Assembly (NCBI RefSeq): GCF_000429025.1
Contig: NZ_KE386833.1
Span: 1,068,582-1,132,581 of the forward strand
Direction: 5' to 3'
Length of the DNA stretch: 64,000 nt
Origin: Actinospineispora spinosispora DSM 44797
GTDB lineage: Bacteria > Actinomycetota > Actinomycetes > Mycobacteriales > Pseudonocardiaceae
How positions within the stretch are numbered: the stretch's first letter is position 1; each line of letters starts with the position of its first letter. Under the pieces are notes generated by a model. That model ran no database searches, had not been told where the DNA came from, and worked only from the letters and a program-made list of their open reading frames with translations. Below are positions 53,241-62,539 of the stretch, piece after piece. The position numbers were made by a program, and so were the translations under genes.

Positions 53241-54965
53241 TTGTTCCTGCTGATTGTCGTGGGTCTGCTGGCCGGGATCGTCACGAGCCTCTCGCCCTGT
53301 GTCCTGCCGGTGCTACCGGTCGTCCTTGCGGCGGGCGTGCCGCGCCGACAGGACGATCAAGCGGCGGAGGGCCAGGAACGACCGGTATCGCGGAGGTCGT
53401 GGCGGCCGTACGCCGTCGTCGCGGGCCTGGTGATCAGCTTCAGCGCGTCGACGCTCTTCGGCTCGCTCGTGCTCGGCTCGCTCGACCTTCCCCAGGACCT
53501 GCTGCGGGACGTCGGCGTGGTGGTGCTGGTGATCATCGGCCTCGGTCTGCTCTGGCCCCGCCTCGGAGATCTGCTCGAGCGACCGTTCGCCCGCGTCCCG
53601 GGCCGCGCGGTCAATCCGGACGGCAACGGGATCGTGCTCGGTCTGGGGCTCGGGCTGCTGTTCGTGCCGTGCGCGGGCCCGGTGCTCGCCACCATTGCGG
53701 TGGTCGGGGCGTCACACCGGGTCAACGGAGAGGCACTCGTCCTCACCGCCGCGTTCGGCGTCGGAGTCGGGGTACCGCTGCTGGTGCTCGCGCTGGCCGG
53801 CGACAAGCTCGCTCGCCGCACCGGAGTCCTGCGTCGCCATGCGCGGAGTCTGCGGACGGTCGGCGGTGTGGTCATGATCGTGGTCGCGGCGTTGATCGGG
53901 CTGAACCTGACCGACGGGCTGCAGCGAGCCGTTCCCGGCTACACGAACGCGCTGCAGAACGCCCTCACCAGACCCGCGACCGACCAGCTGCGCACCCTCG
54001 CCGGCGGCGGATCACAGCCGACCGACGCGGGCCCCGGCTGCAGCGCGGGCGCCACGTCCCTTGTCGACTGCGGCCAGGCTCCGGAGCTGACCGGCATCAC
54101 CGGCTGGCTCAACACCCCGGGCGACCAGCCGCTGAGCCTGGCCGCGCTGCGCGGCAAGGTGGTGCTGATCGACTTCTGGACATACTCGTGCATCAACTGT
54201 CAACGGACGCTGCCCCACGTCCAAACCTGGTACAGCACCTACCAGAACTCCGGCTTCGTGGTGATCGGCGTGCACACCCCGGAGTTCGCGTTCGAGCACG
54301 TCGCGTCGAACATCGCCGAGCAGGCGCCGGTGCTGGGGGTTCACTATCCGATCGCGATCGACAACGACTACGGGACGTGGAATGCCTACCACAACGAGTA
54401 CTGGCCGGCGGAGTACCTGATCGACGCGGCGGGCGTCATCCGGCACGTGTCGTTCGGAGAGGGCGGCTATGCCGACACCGAGGCGTTGATCAGGCAGCTG
54501 CTCGCGCAACGCGACCCCGCCCAGGTACTTCCACCACCGACCGAGGTACCGGACACCACGCCGACCCGGGCGCTCACCGAGGAGACCTACCTCGGCTACC
54601 ACTACGCACCCTTGCACGTCAGCGGAACGGCGCCGGACAGCGACGGCTCCGCGACCTACCGGTTCCCGACGACGGTCGACCCCGACACGTTCGCCCTGGA
54701 CGGGACCTGGAAGGCAGGCCCGGAAGCGCTCACCGCGGGCTCGGGAGCCCGCCTCCAGCTGAACGCGCAGGCCCGGGACGTGTACCTGGTGCTCGGCGGC
54801 CAGGGCAGTGTGTCGATCACCGCCGACGGTATGCCAGCCAGGACGGTGACGGTGAGCGGGCCACCGACGCTCTACCCGGTCCTGAGCCAGCCGGACGGAC
54901 GACGCGTGACGATCAACCTCGCGGTGAGTCCCGGGGTACAGGCCTATGACTTCACGTTCGGCTGA
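53241..54965 (+). CDS. dipZ: DipZ-like CcdA-thioredoxin fusion protein
   Basis: 574 residues. An N-terminal CcdA/DsbD-type membrane domain (VGLLAGIVTSLSPCVLPVLPVVLAAG, GLGLLFVPCAGPVLATIAVVGA) with about six helices and its two membrane cysteines. A periplasm-facing TlpA-like thioredoxin domain follows (about 290-430, CINC at about 317-320 in WTYSCINCQRTLPHVQTWY), then a C-terminal beta-rich domain. It carries reducing equivalents across the membrane for extracytoplasmic thiol redox control, as in mycobacterial DipZ. The start is TTG 53241 with GGGGAGA upstream. Confidence 0.87.
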   Translation: MFLLIVVGLLAGIVTSLSPCVLPVLPVVLAAGVPRRQDDQAAEGQERPVSRRSWRPYAVVAGLVISFSASTLFGSLVLGSLDLPQDLLRDVGVVVLVIIGLGLLWPRLGDLLERPFARVPGRAVNPDGNGIVLGLGLGLLFVPCAGPVLATIAVVGASHRVNGEALVLTAAFGVGVGVPLLVLALAGDKLARRTGVLRRHARSLRTVGGVVMIVVAALIGLNLTDGLQRAVPGYTNALQNALTRPATDQLRTLAGGGSQPTDAGPGCSAGATSLVDCGQAPELTGITGWLNTPGDQPLSLAALRGKVVLIDFWTYSCINCQRTLPHVQTWYSTYQNSGFVVIGVHTPEFAFEHVASNIAEQAPVLGVHYPIAIDNDYGTWNAYHNEYWPAEYLIDAAGVIRHVSFGEGGYADTEALIRQLLAQRDPAQVLPPPTEVPDTTPTRALTEETYLGYHYAPLHVSGTAPDSDGSATYRFPTTVDPDTFALDGTWKAGPEALTAGSGARLQLNAQARDVYLVLGGQGSVSITADGMPARTVTVSGPPTLYPVLSQPDGRRVTINLAVSPGVQAYDFTFG

Positions 54966-55037
54966 TCCGAGAAGTCTTACCGGTCGATAGCGGTCCGTTT
55001 ACCGTCCGCTGGCCTGCCCACCGGCAGGCTCGACGCC

Positions 55038-55352
55038 ATGAGCGAACGACGGACCAACGGCATCGGAATTCTGATTCCGGGCTTCCCTCGCCAGCGCGAC
55101 CGCGAGTCCCTCGAGTACGGCGCGGACGCGGTGGAGGTATGGCTGGACGCGGTCGGCGCCTCGGACGAACCGCCCGCGCTCGACGACGACGCCGACGACC
55201 TGCGGCGGATCAGTGAGCTCGCCCTCTCCGGGGCCTGCGAGGCGGAGGTCACCGATGCGGTCCGCGCGGCGCGCGCCAGCGGGTGGGGATGGGCGCCGAT
55301 CGCGCGGCTGCTCGGCGAGACGCGGGATGAGGCGCGGCAGCGGCTCGGCTAG
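55038..55352 (+). CDS. Small hypothetical protein
   Basis: 104 residues: MSERRTNGIGILIPGFPRQ then an acidic linker and a helical end (DDLRRISELALSGACEAEVTDAVRAARASGWGWAPIARLLGETRDEARQRL). The GWGWAPIARLLGETRDEARQRL part resembles a helix-turn-helix found in small actinobacterial proteins, so DNA binding is possible but unproven. ATG 55038 is the start; no strong ribosome-binding site. Confidence 0.6.
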   Translation: MSERRTNGIGILIPGFPRQRDRESLEYGADAVEVWLDAVGASDEPPALDDDADDLRRISELALSGACEAEVTDAVRAARASGWGWAPIARLLGETRDEARQRLG

Positions 55353-55513
55353 CGCTGTTCCGTGCGAATGGTCACCCCGTCGGGGGCTCGATCAGCGCCG
55401 CATCCGCGGCTGAACTAGCCTCGGAAGCTGGCAAGTGCGCACTCGGGCTTGTTGTCCCGCATCGGCGACGCCGACAGCCGCACATCGCGATCGAGCAGCG
55501 AAAGAGGTACGAC

Positions 55514-56557
55514 ATGACATCGACGCCGGCATTCGCCGCACCCCGCGCGGGCGCGCCGCTCGCCAGGACCACCATCGAGCGGCGGGACCTTCGGCCCGAC
55601 GACGTGCGAATCGACGTCGCCTACGCGGGCATCTGCCACAGCGACATCCACCAGGTCAAGGAGGAGTGGGGCGGCAGCATCTTCCCGATGGTGCCCGGCC
55701 ACGAGATCGCCGGCACGGTCGCCGAGGTCGGGCCCGAGGTCACCGCCTACCAGGTCGGCGACCGGGTCGGGGTCGGCTGCATGGTCAACTCCTGCGGCGA
55801 GTGCGAGTACTGCCGCGCGGGGACCGAGCAGTTCTGCACGAAGGGCAACGTCCAGACCTACAACGGCACCGACTACGACGGAGCCGTCACCTACGGCGGC
55901 TACAGCCGTCAGATCGTGGTCCGCGACGCGTTCGTCTGCGGCATCCCCGACGGCCTCGCGCTGGATGTGGCCGCTCCGCTGCTGTGCGCGGGAATCACCA
56001 CCTACTCTCCGCTGCACCACTGGGGCGCAGGCGAGGGCAAGAAGGTCGCCGTGGTCGGCCTCGGTGGACTCGGGCACATGGGGGTCAAGATCGCCGCGGC
56101 ACTCGGCGCCGAGGTCACGGTACTGAGCCAGAGCCTGAAGAAGCAGGAGGACGGGCTGCGCCTCGGTGCCACCGACTACTACGCGACCGGCGACGAGGGC
56201 ACGTTCCGCACGTTGCGCGGGCGCTTCGACCTGATCCTCAACACGGTGTCCGCGCCGTTGCCGATGGACGCGTACCTGTCGACGCTGCGTGTCGGCGGTG
56301 CGATGGTCAACGTCGGGGCTCCGCCGGAGGCGCTGGGTGTCAACGTGTTCTCGCTGCTGGGCGGCAACAAGGTGCTCGCCGGGTCGATGATCGGGGGCAT
56401 CCCGGAGACCCAGCAGATGCTGGAGTTCTGCGCGGAGCACCAGGTCGGTGCAGAGGTCGAGGTCATCGGTGCCGACGACATCAACAGTGCCTACGACCGG
56501 GTCGAGAACAGCGACGTGCGCTACCGGTTCGTCATCGATACCAGCACGATCGACTGA
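55514..56557 (+). CDS. NAD(P)-dependent alcohol dehydrogenase, CAD/YahK type
   Basis: 347-residue medium-chain zinc alcohol dehydrogenase of the cinnamyl-alcohol-dehydrogenase/YahK group. Catalytic zinc motifs AYAGICHSDIHQVKEEWG and GHEIAGTVAEVG, structural-zinc cysteines CMVNSCGECEYCRAGTEQFC, Rossmann motif VAVVGLGGLGHMGVKIA, and YRFVIDTSTID near the end. It reduces aldehydes or oxidises alcohols. ATG 55514 follows AAAGAGG. It converges on the AlkD gene with 7 nt between stops. Confidence 0.9.
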   Translation: MTSTPAFAAPRAGAPLARTTIERRDLRPDDVRIDVAYAGICHSDIHQVKEEWGGSIFPMVPGHEIAGTVAEVGPEVTAYQVGDRVGVGCMVNSCGECEYCRAGTEQFCTKGNVQTYNGTDYDGAVTYGGYSRQIVVRDAFVCGIPDGLALDVAAPLLCAGITTYSPLHHWGAGEGKKVAVVGLGGLGHMGVKIAAALGAEVTVLSQSLKKQEDGLRLGATDYYATGDEGTFRTLRGRFDLILNTVSAPLPMDAYLSTLRVGGAMVNVGAPPEALGVNVFSLLGGNKVLAGSMIGGIPETQQMLEFCAEHQVGAEVEVIGADDINSAYDRVENSDVRYRFVIDTSTID

Positions 56558-56564
56558 CGGCGGT

Positions 56565-57284
56565 CTATCCGGCACCGATGTGCTTGAGTGCCTCGCGCCG
56601 GGACAGCGGGGACAGTCCGGGGTGGGCCCGCACGAAGGCACGCACCCACTCGGGGTCGACGCGCGCGTACTGGCGTAGTGCCCACCCGATTCCTTTGCGG
56701 AGGAAGAAGTCGGGCTCGTCGATGGCGGCCTCGATACAGTCGGACAACAGGACCAGGTCGGTGGCCTTGCCCGCGCCCAGCTGGCAGATGATCGCGGTCC
56801 GGCGCAGCCACCGGTCGGGATCCGCCGACCAGGCGCGGATCATCGGTTCGAGGTCCCCGGGGCGTCGGTCCAGCAGCGGACCGATGCGCCTGGCCGCGAT
56901 CTCGTCGACGTAGTCCCACCAGGCCCCGTCCACGATCCAGTCCCGGTACAGCGGAACGAGCTGGGGGACGAGGTGGGCGCGGTAGCGTCGGTTGCCGGTG
57001 ATCGACAACGCGAGGTAGCGCTCCTCCCGGTACGTCGCTTCGTCCCACAGGGTTCGGACCGCCAGCTCGAACGTCGTGATGGCGGCGAGCGGATGGTCGG
57101 GGACCAGCCGGCGCTCGAGCTGTGTGCGCAGTGGCTTCGGTACCCCGAGGAACGGCATCTCCGAGCGCATGTACTGCTGCATCCCGGGTGCGGCGGCCGG
57201 GTCGGCGAGCTGCAGCAAGCCGTCCCTGACGGCCGCGACCAGGGCGTCGGCCTCGGATCGGGTGGCGCCAGAGTGTCCGGTCAT
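56565..57284 (-). CDS. AlkD-like DNA alkylation repair protein
   Basis: 239 residues of the DNA alkylation repair (HEAT-like, PF08713) family. LWDEATYREERYLALSIT, WWDYVDEIAARRIGPLL, WSADPDRWLRRTAIICQL and FFLRKGIGWALRQYARVDPEWVRAFV form the repeating helices with conserved Trp and Asp positions. It removes alkylated bases from DNA. Its ATG overlaps the TGA of the TAXI lipoprotein gene, so it is the last gene of that transcription unit. Confidence 0.9.
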   Translation of the reverse strand: MTGHSGATRSEADALVAAVRDGLLQLADPAAAPGMQQYMRSEMPFLGVPKPLRTQLERRLVPDHPLAAITTFELAVRTLWDEATYREERYLALSITGNRRYRAHLVPQLVPLYRDWIVDGAWWDYVDEIAARRIGPLLDRRPGDLEPMIRAWSADPDRWLRRTAIICQLGAGKATDLVLLSDCIEAAIDEPDFFLRKGIGWALRQYARVDPEWVRAFVRAHPGLSPLSRREALKHIGAG

Positions 57285-58246
57285 CAGCCGTGCAGCGCCC
57301 GATAGGCGGCGACGGCCCCTCGGTGCAAGGGGATGTCACCGGTGACGATCAGGCTGCGCGGGTCCAGGAACTGCGTGCCGAGGGCCTGCCGGGGGACCAG
57401 GTGGGCGGCGCGCGTGACCAACACGCGGGTGACCGCACCGACGAGCTCCGGGTCGGCGCCGGGGGAGCACACCAGCAGGTTCGCCACGCCGATCGTGGTC
57501 ACCGCCGAGGCGGGTCCGTACGCGTCGGCGGGCACCGAGGCGGGCTCGTACACCGGGCCGTAGGTCGCCCGCAACGCCGGGATGACGTCCCCCAGCGGTA
57601 CGAGTCGGATGCCCTTGCGCGCATCCAGGGCGGCCAGTGCGGGTGTCGGGACGCCGCCGGACCACAGCATGGCGTCGATGCCACCGCCTTCCAGCGCGGC
57701 GGTCGCGTCGGCGAGTGGGCGGTGCTGGACCGTCACCGGGTCTCGCGGCGCGGTGGGACTGAGCCCTGTGACGGCCAGCAGCCGATCGCCGATCAGCTCG
57801 GCGCCGGAGCCCTGGGCACCGAGCGACAGCGTCCTCCCGGCGAGTTCGGAGACCGAGTGGACCGGGCTGGCCGCCTGCACGACCAGCTGCAGATAGTTCT
57901 CGTAGACCCGCCCGACTGCGACCAGCGAGCCCGGAGGGCCTGGTGTCTGGGCCGCGTCGCTGAGCACGAGCGCCAGGTCGACCTCACCGGCACGCAGCAG
58001 CCCGACGTTGTCGATGCTGCCTTCGGTGGCGACCGGCTCCGCCCGCAGCCGCGGCACCAGGGCCTCGATCTGCGCGGCGAGCAGCTCGGCGAACTCCAGG
58101 TAGAGACCACCCGGCTCGCCTCCGGCGATGCGGATCGTGCGCGCCGGACCGGCGTAGAGACTGTCGGCGCAGCCCGTCGCGCAGGCCGCGACACCGAGCG
58201 CGAGCGTGTGCAGCGCGGTCCGGCGGGTCATCGACGGGATGGTCAT
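57284..58246 (-). CDS. TAXI-family solute-binding lipoprotein
   Basis: 320 residues. A lipoprotein-type signal peptide (RRTALHTLALGVAACATGCAD) precedes a TAXI/TRAP-type binding protein domain: IRIAGGEPGGLYLEFAELLAAQIEAL, VATEGSIDNVGLLRAGEVDLALVLSD, RTLSLGAQGSGAELIGDRLL. No TRAP permease is nearby. Coupling to a histidine kinase (ATGA overlap) suggests the protein senses a carboxylate-like ligand for the kinase rather than, or besides, transporting it (inference). Confidence 0.83.
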   Translation of the reverse strand: MTIPSMTRRTALHTLALGVAACATGCADSLYAGPARTIRIAGGEPGGLYLEFAELLAAQIEALVPRLRAEPVATEGSIDNVGLLRAGEVDLALVLSDAAQTPGPPGSLVAVGRVYENYLQLVVQAASPVHSVSELAGRTLSLGAQGSGAELIGDRLLAVTGLSPTAPRDPVTVQHRPLADATAALEGGGIDAMLWSGGVPTPALAALDARKGIRLVPLGDVIPALRATYGPVYEPASVPADAYGPASAVTTIGVANLLVCSPGADPELVGAVTRVLVTRAAHLVPRQALGTQFLDPRSLIVTGDIPLHRGAVAAYRALHG

Positions 58247-59649
58247 CGGTCCGCGCCCACCTGGGCCCGGGGCAGAGCCACCCGGACGGTCAGCCCGGAC
58301 GGCTCGTTCGGGAGCACCCGGAGGGTGCCGCCTCGGGCGGTGACCAGCCGGTCGGCGATGGCGAGCCCGAGGCCGGTCCCGGGGCTGTCGCCGGTACGGG
58401 CCGCGCGCCAGAAGCGCTGGGTCGCGCGGGTGCGTTCGTCCTCGGACAACCCGCGCCCGGTATCGCTCACGTCGAGCTCGACGGAGTCCTGACGCAGCGT
58501 CGCCGAGACGCTGACCGTCGCTCCCGGACCGGCGTAGCGGATGGCGTTGTCGATCAGGACGTCCAGGACCTGCGACAGCTCGGAGTCGGTGCCGGCCACC
58601 GGAGCCATCGCCTCCGGTGCGACGGGCAGCTCGTCGACCAGCTCTACCCCGGCGTCGTGTGCCGCGAGCCGCCAGGCATCGAGCCTGCCGAGTACGACCA
58701 CGTCCGGCCAGCACCAGGGCGTGCCGTCGTACTCGGGGTGGGCCGCGACCTGGTCGGCGGACGCCAACGCGAGCAGCCCGTCGAGCAGCGATTCCAGCCG
58801 CTCGACCTCGGCCGCCATCGATCGGTACGCCGGCTGGGCGTGTGGTGCGACGTCCGGCGCGAGCGAGTCGACCCGGAGCCGCAACGCGGCGAGCGGGTTG
58901 CGGAGCTGATGGGAGGCGTCGGCGACCAGCTGACGTTCCTTGTCGGAGGCGGCCACGACCGCATCGGACATCTTGTTGAACGACACGGCGAGCGCCCGGA
59001 GCTCGGGTGGCCCGCCGCCACCGGGCACGTGGGTGCCCTGCCGTCCGGCGGCGACCGCGAGCACTCCGCCCTCCAGCTGCGCCAGCGGGCGCAGCACCCA
59101 CCGCGCCAGCACCATCGCGAGCGCCACGAAACCCAGCGCCGCGACGATCGCGCCGGCCAGGACCGTCGCCCAGGACCGGGCCACGTCGTCGGCGGCGTTC
59201 ACCACCGAGATACGGAGCGCGACGACGCCGCCGATGTGGGTATCGGTGCCGATCGGACGGGTCAGGGTCACGCTGTCCCGGGACCAGGGTCGCAGCTGGG
59301 GCAGCCGTTGGCCGGGCTCGTTGCGCAGGGCACCCGCGATGAGCGGCGCGAGACCGGGTTCATCGGCACTGATGTCGCCGGCCGCGACGATGGGCCTGCG
59401 CTGTTCGAGGATCAGCACGCCCTCCTGGTAGAGCGCGGCGTAGGCCTTGGCCTCCTGGGTGACCGTGGTGCGGTCACCGGTGGTGATGCTCTGCTGGGCG
59501 AGCACGGCGAACCGGTCGAGCGCAGCCACGCGGTCGATCAGCAGGCGTTGGGTCCGCTCCGCCGCCGTGCTGCTGAGCAGCGGCCAGGCGAACCCGGTGA
59601 CCGCGACCGCCGCGAAGGTCAGCAGCGCGATCAGCAGTCGACGCCGCAC
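58243..59649 (-). CDS. Two-component sensor histidine kinase (TctE-like)
   Basis: 468 residues. Two membrane helices flank an extracytoplasmic domain (N-terminal LLIALLTFAAVAVTGFAWPLL; second around ATVLAGAIVAALGFVALAMVLARWVL), then HAMP, the phospho-acceptor H-box LVADASHQLRNPLAALRLRVD, N-box DVLIDNAIRYA and G-boxes DTGRGLSEDE and TGLGLAIADRLV. It is followed by the TAXI lipoprotein gene and preceded by its response regulator. GTG 59649 is the start. Confidence 0.9.
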   Translation of the reverse strand: MRRRLLIALLTFAAVAVTGFAWPLLSSTAAERTQRLLIDRVAALDRFAVLAQQSITTGDRTTVTQEAKAYAALYQEGVLILEQRRPIVAAGDISADEPGLAPLIAGALRNEPGQRLPQLRPWSRDSVTLTRPIGTDTHIGGVVALRISVVNAADDVARSWATVLAGAIVAALGFVALAMVLARWVLRPLAQLEGGVLAVAAGRQGTHVPGGGGPPELRALAVSFNKMSDAVVAASDKERQLVADASHQLRNPLAALRLRVDSLAPDVAPHAQPAYRSMAAEVERLESLLDGLLALASADQVAAHPEYDGTPWCWPDVVVLGRLDAWRLAAHDAGVELVDELPVAPEAMAPVAGTDSELSQVLDVLIDNAIRYAGPGATVSVSATLRQDSVELDVSDTGRGLSEDERTRATQRFWRAARTGDSPGTGLGLAIADRLVTARGGTLRVLPNEPSGLTVRVALPRAQVGADR

Positions 59650-59671
59650 GGTGGTCCCACTGTCGTCGCTC

Positions 59672-60334
59672 TCACCCGAGCCGGTATCCGTAGCCTCGAA
59701 TGGTCCGCAGCTGCTCCGGGTTGCCGAGCTTGGACCGCAGGGTCGCCATGTGGACGTCCAGCGACCGGGACACCGCGAGGTACGCGTCGCCCCACACCTG
59801 GTCCATGATCTGCTGACGGCTCACCGCGGTGCCGACCTTGCGCGCTAGCACCGTGAGCACGTCGAACTCCTTGTTGGTCAGCTCGACCTGCTCGCCGCCG
59901 ACCGACACCGTGCGGGCGTCGAGGTCGATGCTCAGACCGGCGACCTCGACGACCTGAGCACTGCCCGGCCCGGCGCCCTCGGCCGGTGTACGCCTGCTGA
60001 CCGCCTCGATCCTGGCCAACAGCTCGCCGAGCCGGATCGGCTTGACCAGGTAGTCGTCGGCGCCGCCGCGCAGCCCACGCACCACGGATCGTTCGTCACC
60101 GCGCGCGGTCAGCACCAGCACCGGGATGGTGCTGATCTTGCGCAGCCTGCGCAGGACCTCGAGCCCGTCGATGTCCGGCAGGCCGAGATCGAGCAGGAGT
60201 ACGTCCGCGTGATGGTGCGCGGTGAGTGCGTCGGCGCCGTGCCGGCGCCAGGTCGGCTGATGGCCGTTGGCGCCGAGCACGTCGACGAGGGCCTGGGCAA
60301 CAGCGTCGTTGTCCTCGACCAGCAGTACCCGCAT
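59672..60334 (-). CDS. OmpR-family response regulator (TctD-like)
   Basis: 220 residues. Receiver domain with phospho-acceptor Asp49 (VLLLDLGLPD) and the signalling residues T and K (LTARGDERSVVRGLRGGADDYLVKPI). The winged-helix output domain ends in LDVHMATLRSKLGNPEQLRTIRGYGYRLG. It pairs with the histidine kinase 22 nt downstream. The MHS transporter gene ends only 8 nt upstream on the same strand, suggesting co-transcription. Confidence 0.92.
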   Translation of the reverse strand: MRVLLVEDNDAVAQALVDVLGANGHQPTWRRHGADALTAHHHADVLLLDLGLPDIDGLEVLRRLRKISTIPVLVLTARGDERSVVRGLRGGADDYLVKPIRLGELLARIEAVSRRTPAEGAGPGSAQVVEVAGLSIDLDARTVSVGGEQVELTNKEFDVLTVLARKVGTAVSRQQIMDQVWGDAYLAVSRSLDVHMATLRSKLGNPEQLRTIRGYGYRLG

Positions 60335-60342
60335 AGGTGCCC

Positions 60343-61680
60343 TCAGCTCGCCCGATGTGCCGTCCCGTCGGCGGAGGCGGCGTCAGCGTCCAGCGGCGAG
60401 TTACGTGAAGTCTCCCGCATGGTGCCGTACACGATCAACGAGATCAGCGCACAACCCGCAACGTAGTAGTAGAAACTCTCCTCGTAGCCAGCTTCCTTCA
60501 GCTTCAGCGCGACGAAAGGAACACTCCCGCCGAAGATCGCTACCGTTATTCCGTAGGGCAGCCCGACGCCCAAGGCGCGGATCTCGGTGGGAAATAGCTC
60601 AGCCTTCACGATGGCATTGATCGAAGTATACCCGCTCACGATCACAAGGCCGGCCATCATGATGGAAAAGGCGCCGTAAACATTGTGAGTGTCCGCAAGT
60701 ATTGTCAGGAGCGGCACGGTACATAGAGTTCCGCCGAATCCAAAGAACAAGAGAAGAGGTCGACGGCCGATGCGGTCGGATAGTGCCCCTATCGCTGGCT
60801 GCATAGCAATAAAAATCAGTAGCGCGATGAAGTTGATCACAGCCACCGATTCCCTAGGGATCTTCGAAGTCAACTCCATAAATTGTAGTAGATAGTTGGT
60901 GAATGTGTAGAACGCCACGGTTCCGCCGAGGGTCAGACCCACGACGATCAAGCACTGTCGAGGGTACTGCATCAAGACACGCAGTCCGCCACGCGATGTA
61001 CTGTTATTCTTACTCGCGGCGGTGTAGCTTGCGGACTCGTCCATGCTGCGGCGCAGATACATCGCAATGACCGCGCCGAGAGCGCCGATGGCAAATGCGA
61101 TCCGCCATCCCCAGCTCTCGAGAGCCTCTTTGCCAAGGATCTGATTCAAGAGGATCTGAAGGCCTAGGGCGACCAACTGTCCTGCTACGAGCGTGACGTA
61201 TTGGAAGCTGGAATAGAAGCCGCGCTTGCCGGCGGTCGCTACCTCCGACATGTAGGTCGCGGAGGTGCCGTATTCACCACCAACAGACAAACCCTGGAGT
61301 AGCCGGGCTACTACGAGTAGAATTGGAGCGGCAATACTGATGGTGGAATATCCAGGGGTCACAGCAATGAGGAGTGAGCCGCCGGCCATGAGGGTAACCG
61401 ATACAGTGAGTGAGCGACGGCGGCCATAGCGGTCGGCGAAAAGGCCGAAGAGCCATCCGCCGAGCGGTCGCATCAGGAAGCCCACTGCGAAGATTGCAGC
61501 GGTGTTCAGTACCTGAGCGGTAAGGTTTCCGCGGGGGAAGAACGTAGCCGCGAAATAGGTGCTGAATGCCAGGTATGTATACCAGTCGTACCACTCGATC
61601 AGATTTCCGATCGAGCCTTTGGTGATGTTGCTGATCACGCGCCGCTCGCTGGATGGAGCGGTGTCCGTAGAGTGCGTCAT
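60343..61680 (-). CDS. MHS-family (ProP/ShiA/KgtP-like) metabolite:H+ symporter
   Basis: 445-residue major facilitator with 12 helices. MHS marks: NITKGSIGNLIEWYDWYTYLAFSTYFAATFF, LMRPLGGWLFGLFADRYGRRRSLT, GLSVGGEYGTSATYMSEVA, and IGALSDRIGRRPLL in the second half. Substrates of relatives are carboxylates, shikimate, betaine or proline. The gene has clearly lower GC and more mixed codon use than its neighbours, except near its 3' end, suggesting recent transfer. Its stop is 8 nt before the response-regulator gene. ATG 61680 is the start. Confidence 0.88.
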   Translation of the reverse strand: MTHSTDTAPSSERRVISNITKGSIGNLIEWYDWYTYLAFSTYFAATFFPRGNLTAQVLNTAAIFAVGFLMRPLGGWLFGLFADRYGRRRSLTVSVTLMAGGSLLIAVTPGYSTISIAAPILLVVARLLQGLSVGGEYGTSATYMSEVATAGKRGFYSSFQYVTLVAGQLVALGLQILLNQILGKEALESWGWRIAFAIGALGAVIAMYLRRSMDESASYTAASKNNSTSRGGLRVLMQYPRQCLIVVGLTLGGTVAFYTFTNYLLQFMELTSKIPRESVAVINFIALLIFIAMQPAIGALSDRIGRRPLLLFFGFGGTLCTVPLLTILADTHNVYGAFSIMMAGLVIVSGYTSINAIVKAELFPTEIRALGVGLPYGITVAIFGGSVPFVALKLKEAGYEESFYYYVAGCALISLIVYGTMRETSRNSPLDADAASADGTAHRAS

Positions 61681-62161
61681 TGGGCCTCCAGTGGTGATGT
61701 GGATGACGATCGCGTCTCGGGGAGTGCCCGACAAGGTGGTGGAGGCTGTATTTACATCCGCTTAGTGTTCGGCCTGCGACATGCAGGGGTGTCGTGCCTG
61801 ACCCCGGTGCTACTACACGTTGTTCGTCGCTGCCGGCACCAGGTTGTTGAGTCGCGCCACTTGGTGAACTGGGCTTGCATGAGGGGTAAGCCGTATCAGC
61901 GTTCTATGAGGAGCGCTCAAGCTGCAGCTATCGGTAAGGGTTCGGGCGAAGGAGCCTGAGGTCGTGTGACACTCCGAGACAAGCTAGCGCCCTAGCAGGA
62001 AGATCGGTAAAGATCAACCGCTACCTTGTCTATCAGACGAAGATGGCAGCTTTTCGAAGATGCTGCCACAGACTGTAAAGATGACGTACTTACTCGCAGT
62101 CGACGGAGTAGCCTGGATTCGCTCCAAAGCGGAAGATGTCCAAGGGGAAGATGAGTGAAAC
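61681..62161. other. Lower-GC intergenic region, no gene seen
   Basis: About 480 nt of clearly lower GC than the rest of the window, between the divergent MHS transporter and DUF4258 genes. No frame resembles a known family. Both promoters should lie here. The base composition marks the start of a transferred patch running to about 63.2 kb. Confidence 0.5.
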
Positions 62162-62539
62162 TTGACTGAGGTGGGTCCTGTCAGAAAGCTCGCCAGCATG
62201 CTCGTCGTCGGATTTAGTGCGGTGCTGCTCCTCCTTACCACGACTTCGGTTGCAGCGGGCGCGACGGTTCAGGCTGAGCCTGTTCATCGCCTGACTCTGG
62301 GTGGACCCGACAGGGTTTCGGGTTACAGTATTCACGCTAGAGATCAGATGAGGCTTCGAGGTATCACCGAGCAAGACGTAGAGCTAACGGTAATGCTGCA
62401 CGCAGGGGCAAGTTTTCGGAATCGCGAGGGGAGCTGGCAATATTCCGACAGGCAGAATCCGGGTGGTGCGGTTGTTTGTCTTAACGATGACGGATGGGTA
62501 GTCACGGTGTGGTGGAAAGACAGGCGGGAGCGGCGTTAA
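62162..62539 (+). CDS. DUF4258-like protein with signal peptide
   Basis: Up to 125 residues. An N-terminal signal peptide or membrane helix (KLASMLVVGFSAVLLLLTTTSVAAGATVQAEP) is followed by a compact domain YSIHARDQMRLRGITEQDVELTVMLHAGASFRN ... GGAVVCLNDDGWVVTVWWKDRRERR. This matches the DUF4258 pattern (conserved His, Arg and RGI, then a VVT strand), a group related to RelE/BrnT-like ribonucleases. Export would be unusual for such a protein. The start is uncertain (TTG 62162, GTG 62171 or ATG 62198). It is directly followed, with no gap, by a DUF2283 gene. Confidence 0.65.
   Translation: MTEVGPVRKLASMLVVGFSAVLLLLTTTSVAAGATVQAEPVHRLTLGGPDRVSGYSIHARDQMRLRGITEQDVELTVMLHAGASFRNREGSWQYSDRQNPGGAVVCLNDDGWVVTVWWKDRRERR

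Noticed and set aside
61681..62161. Short open frames in the lower-GC gap
   Set aside because: Short, overlapping on both strands, and without ribosome-binding sites or family resemblance.
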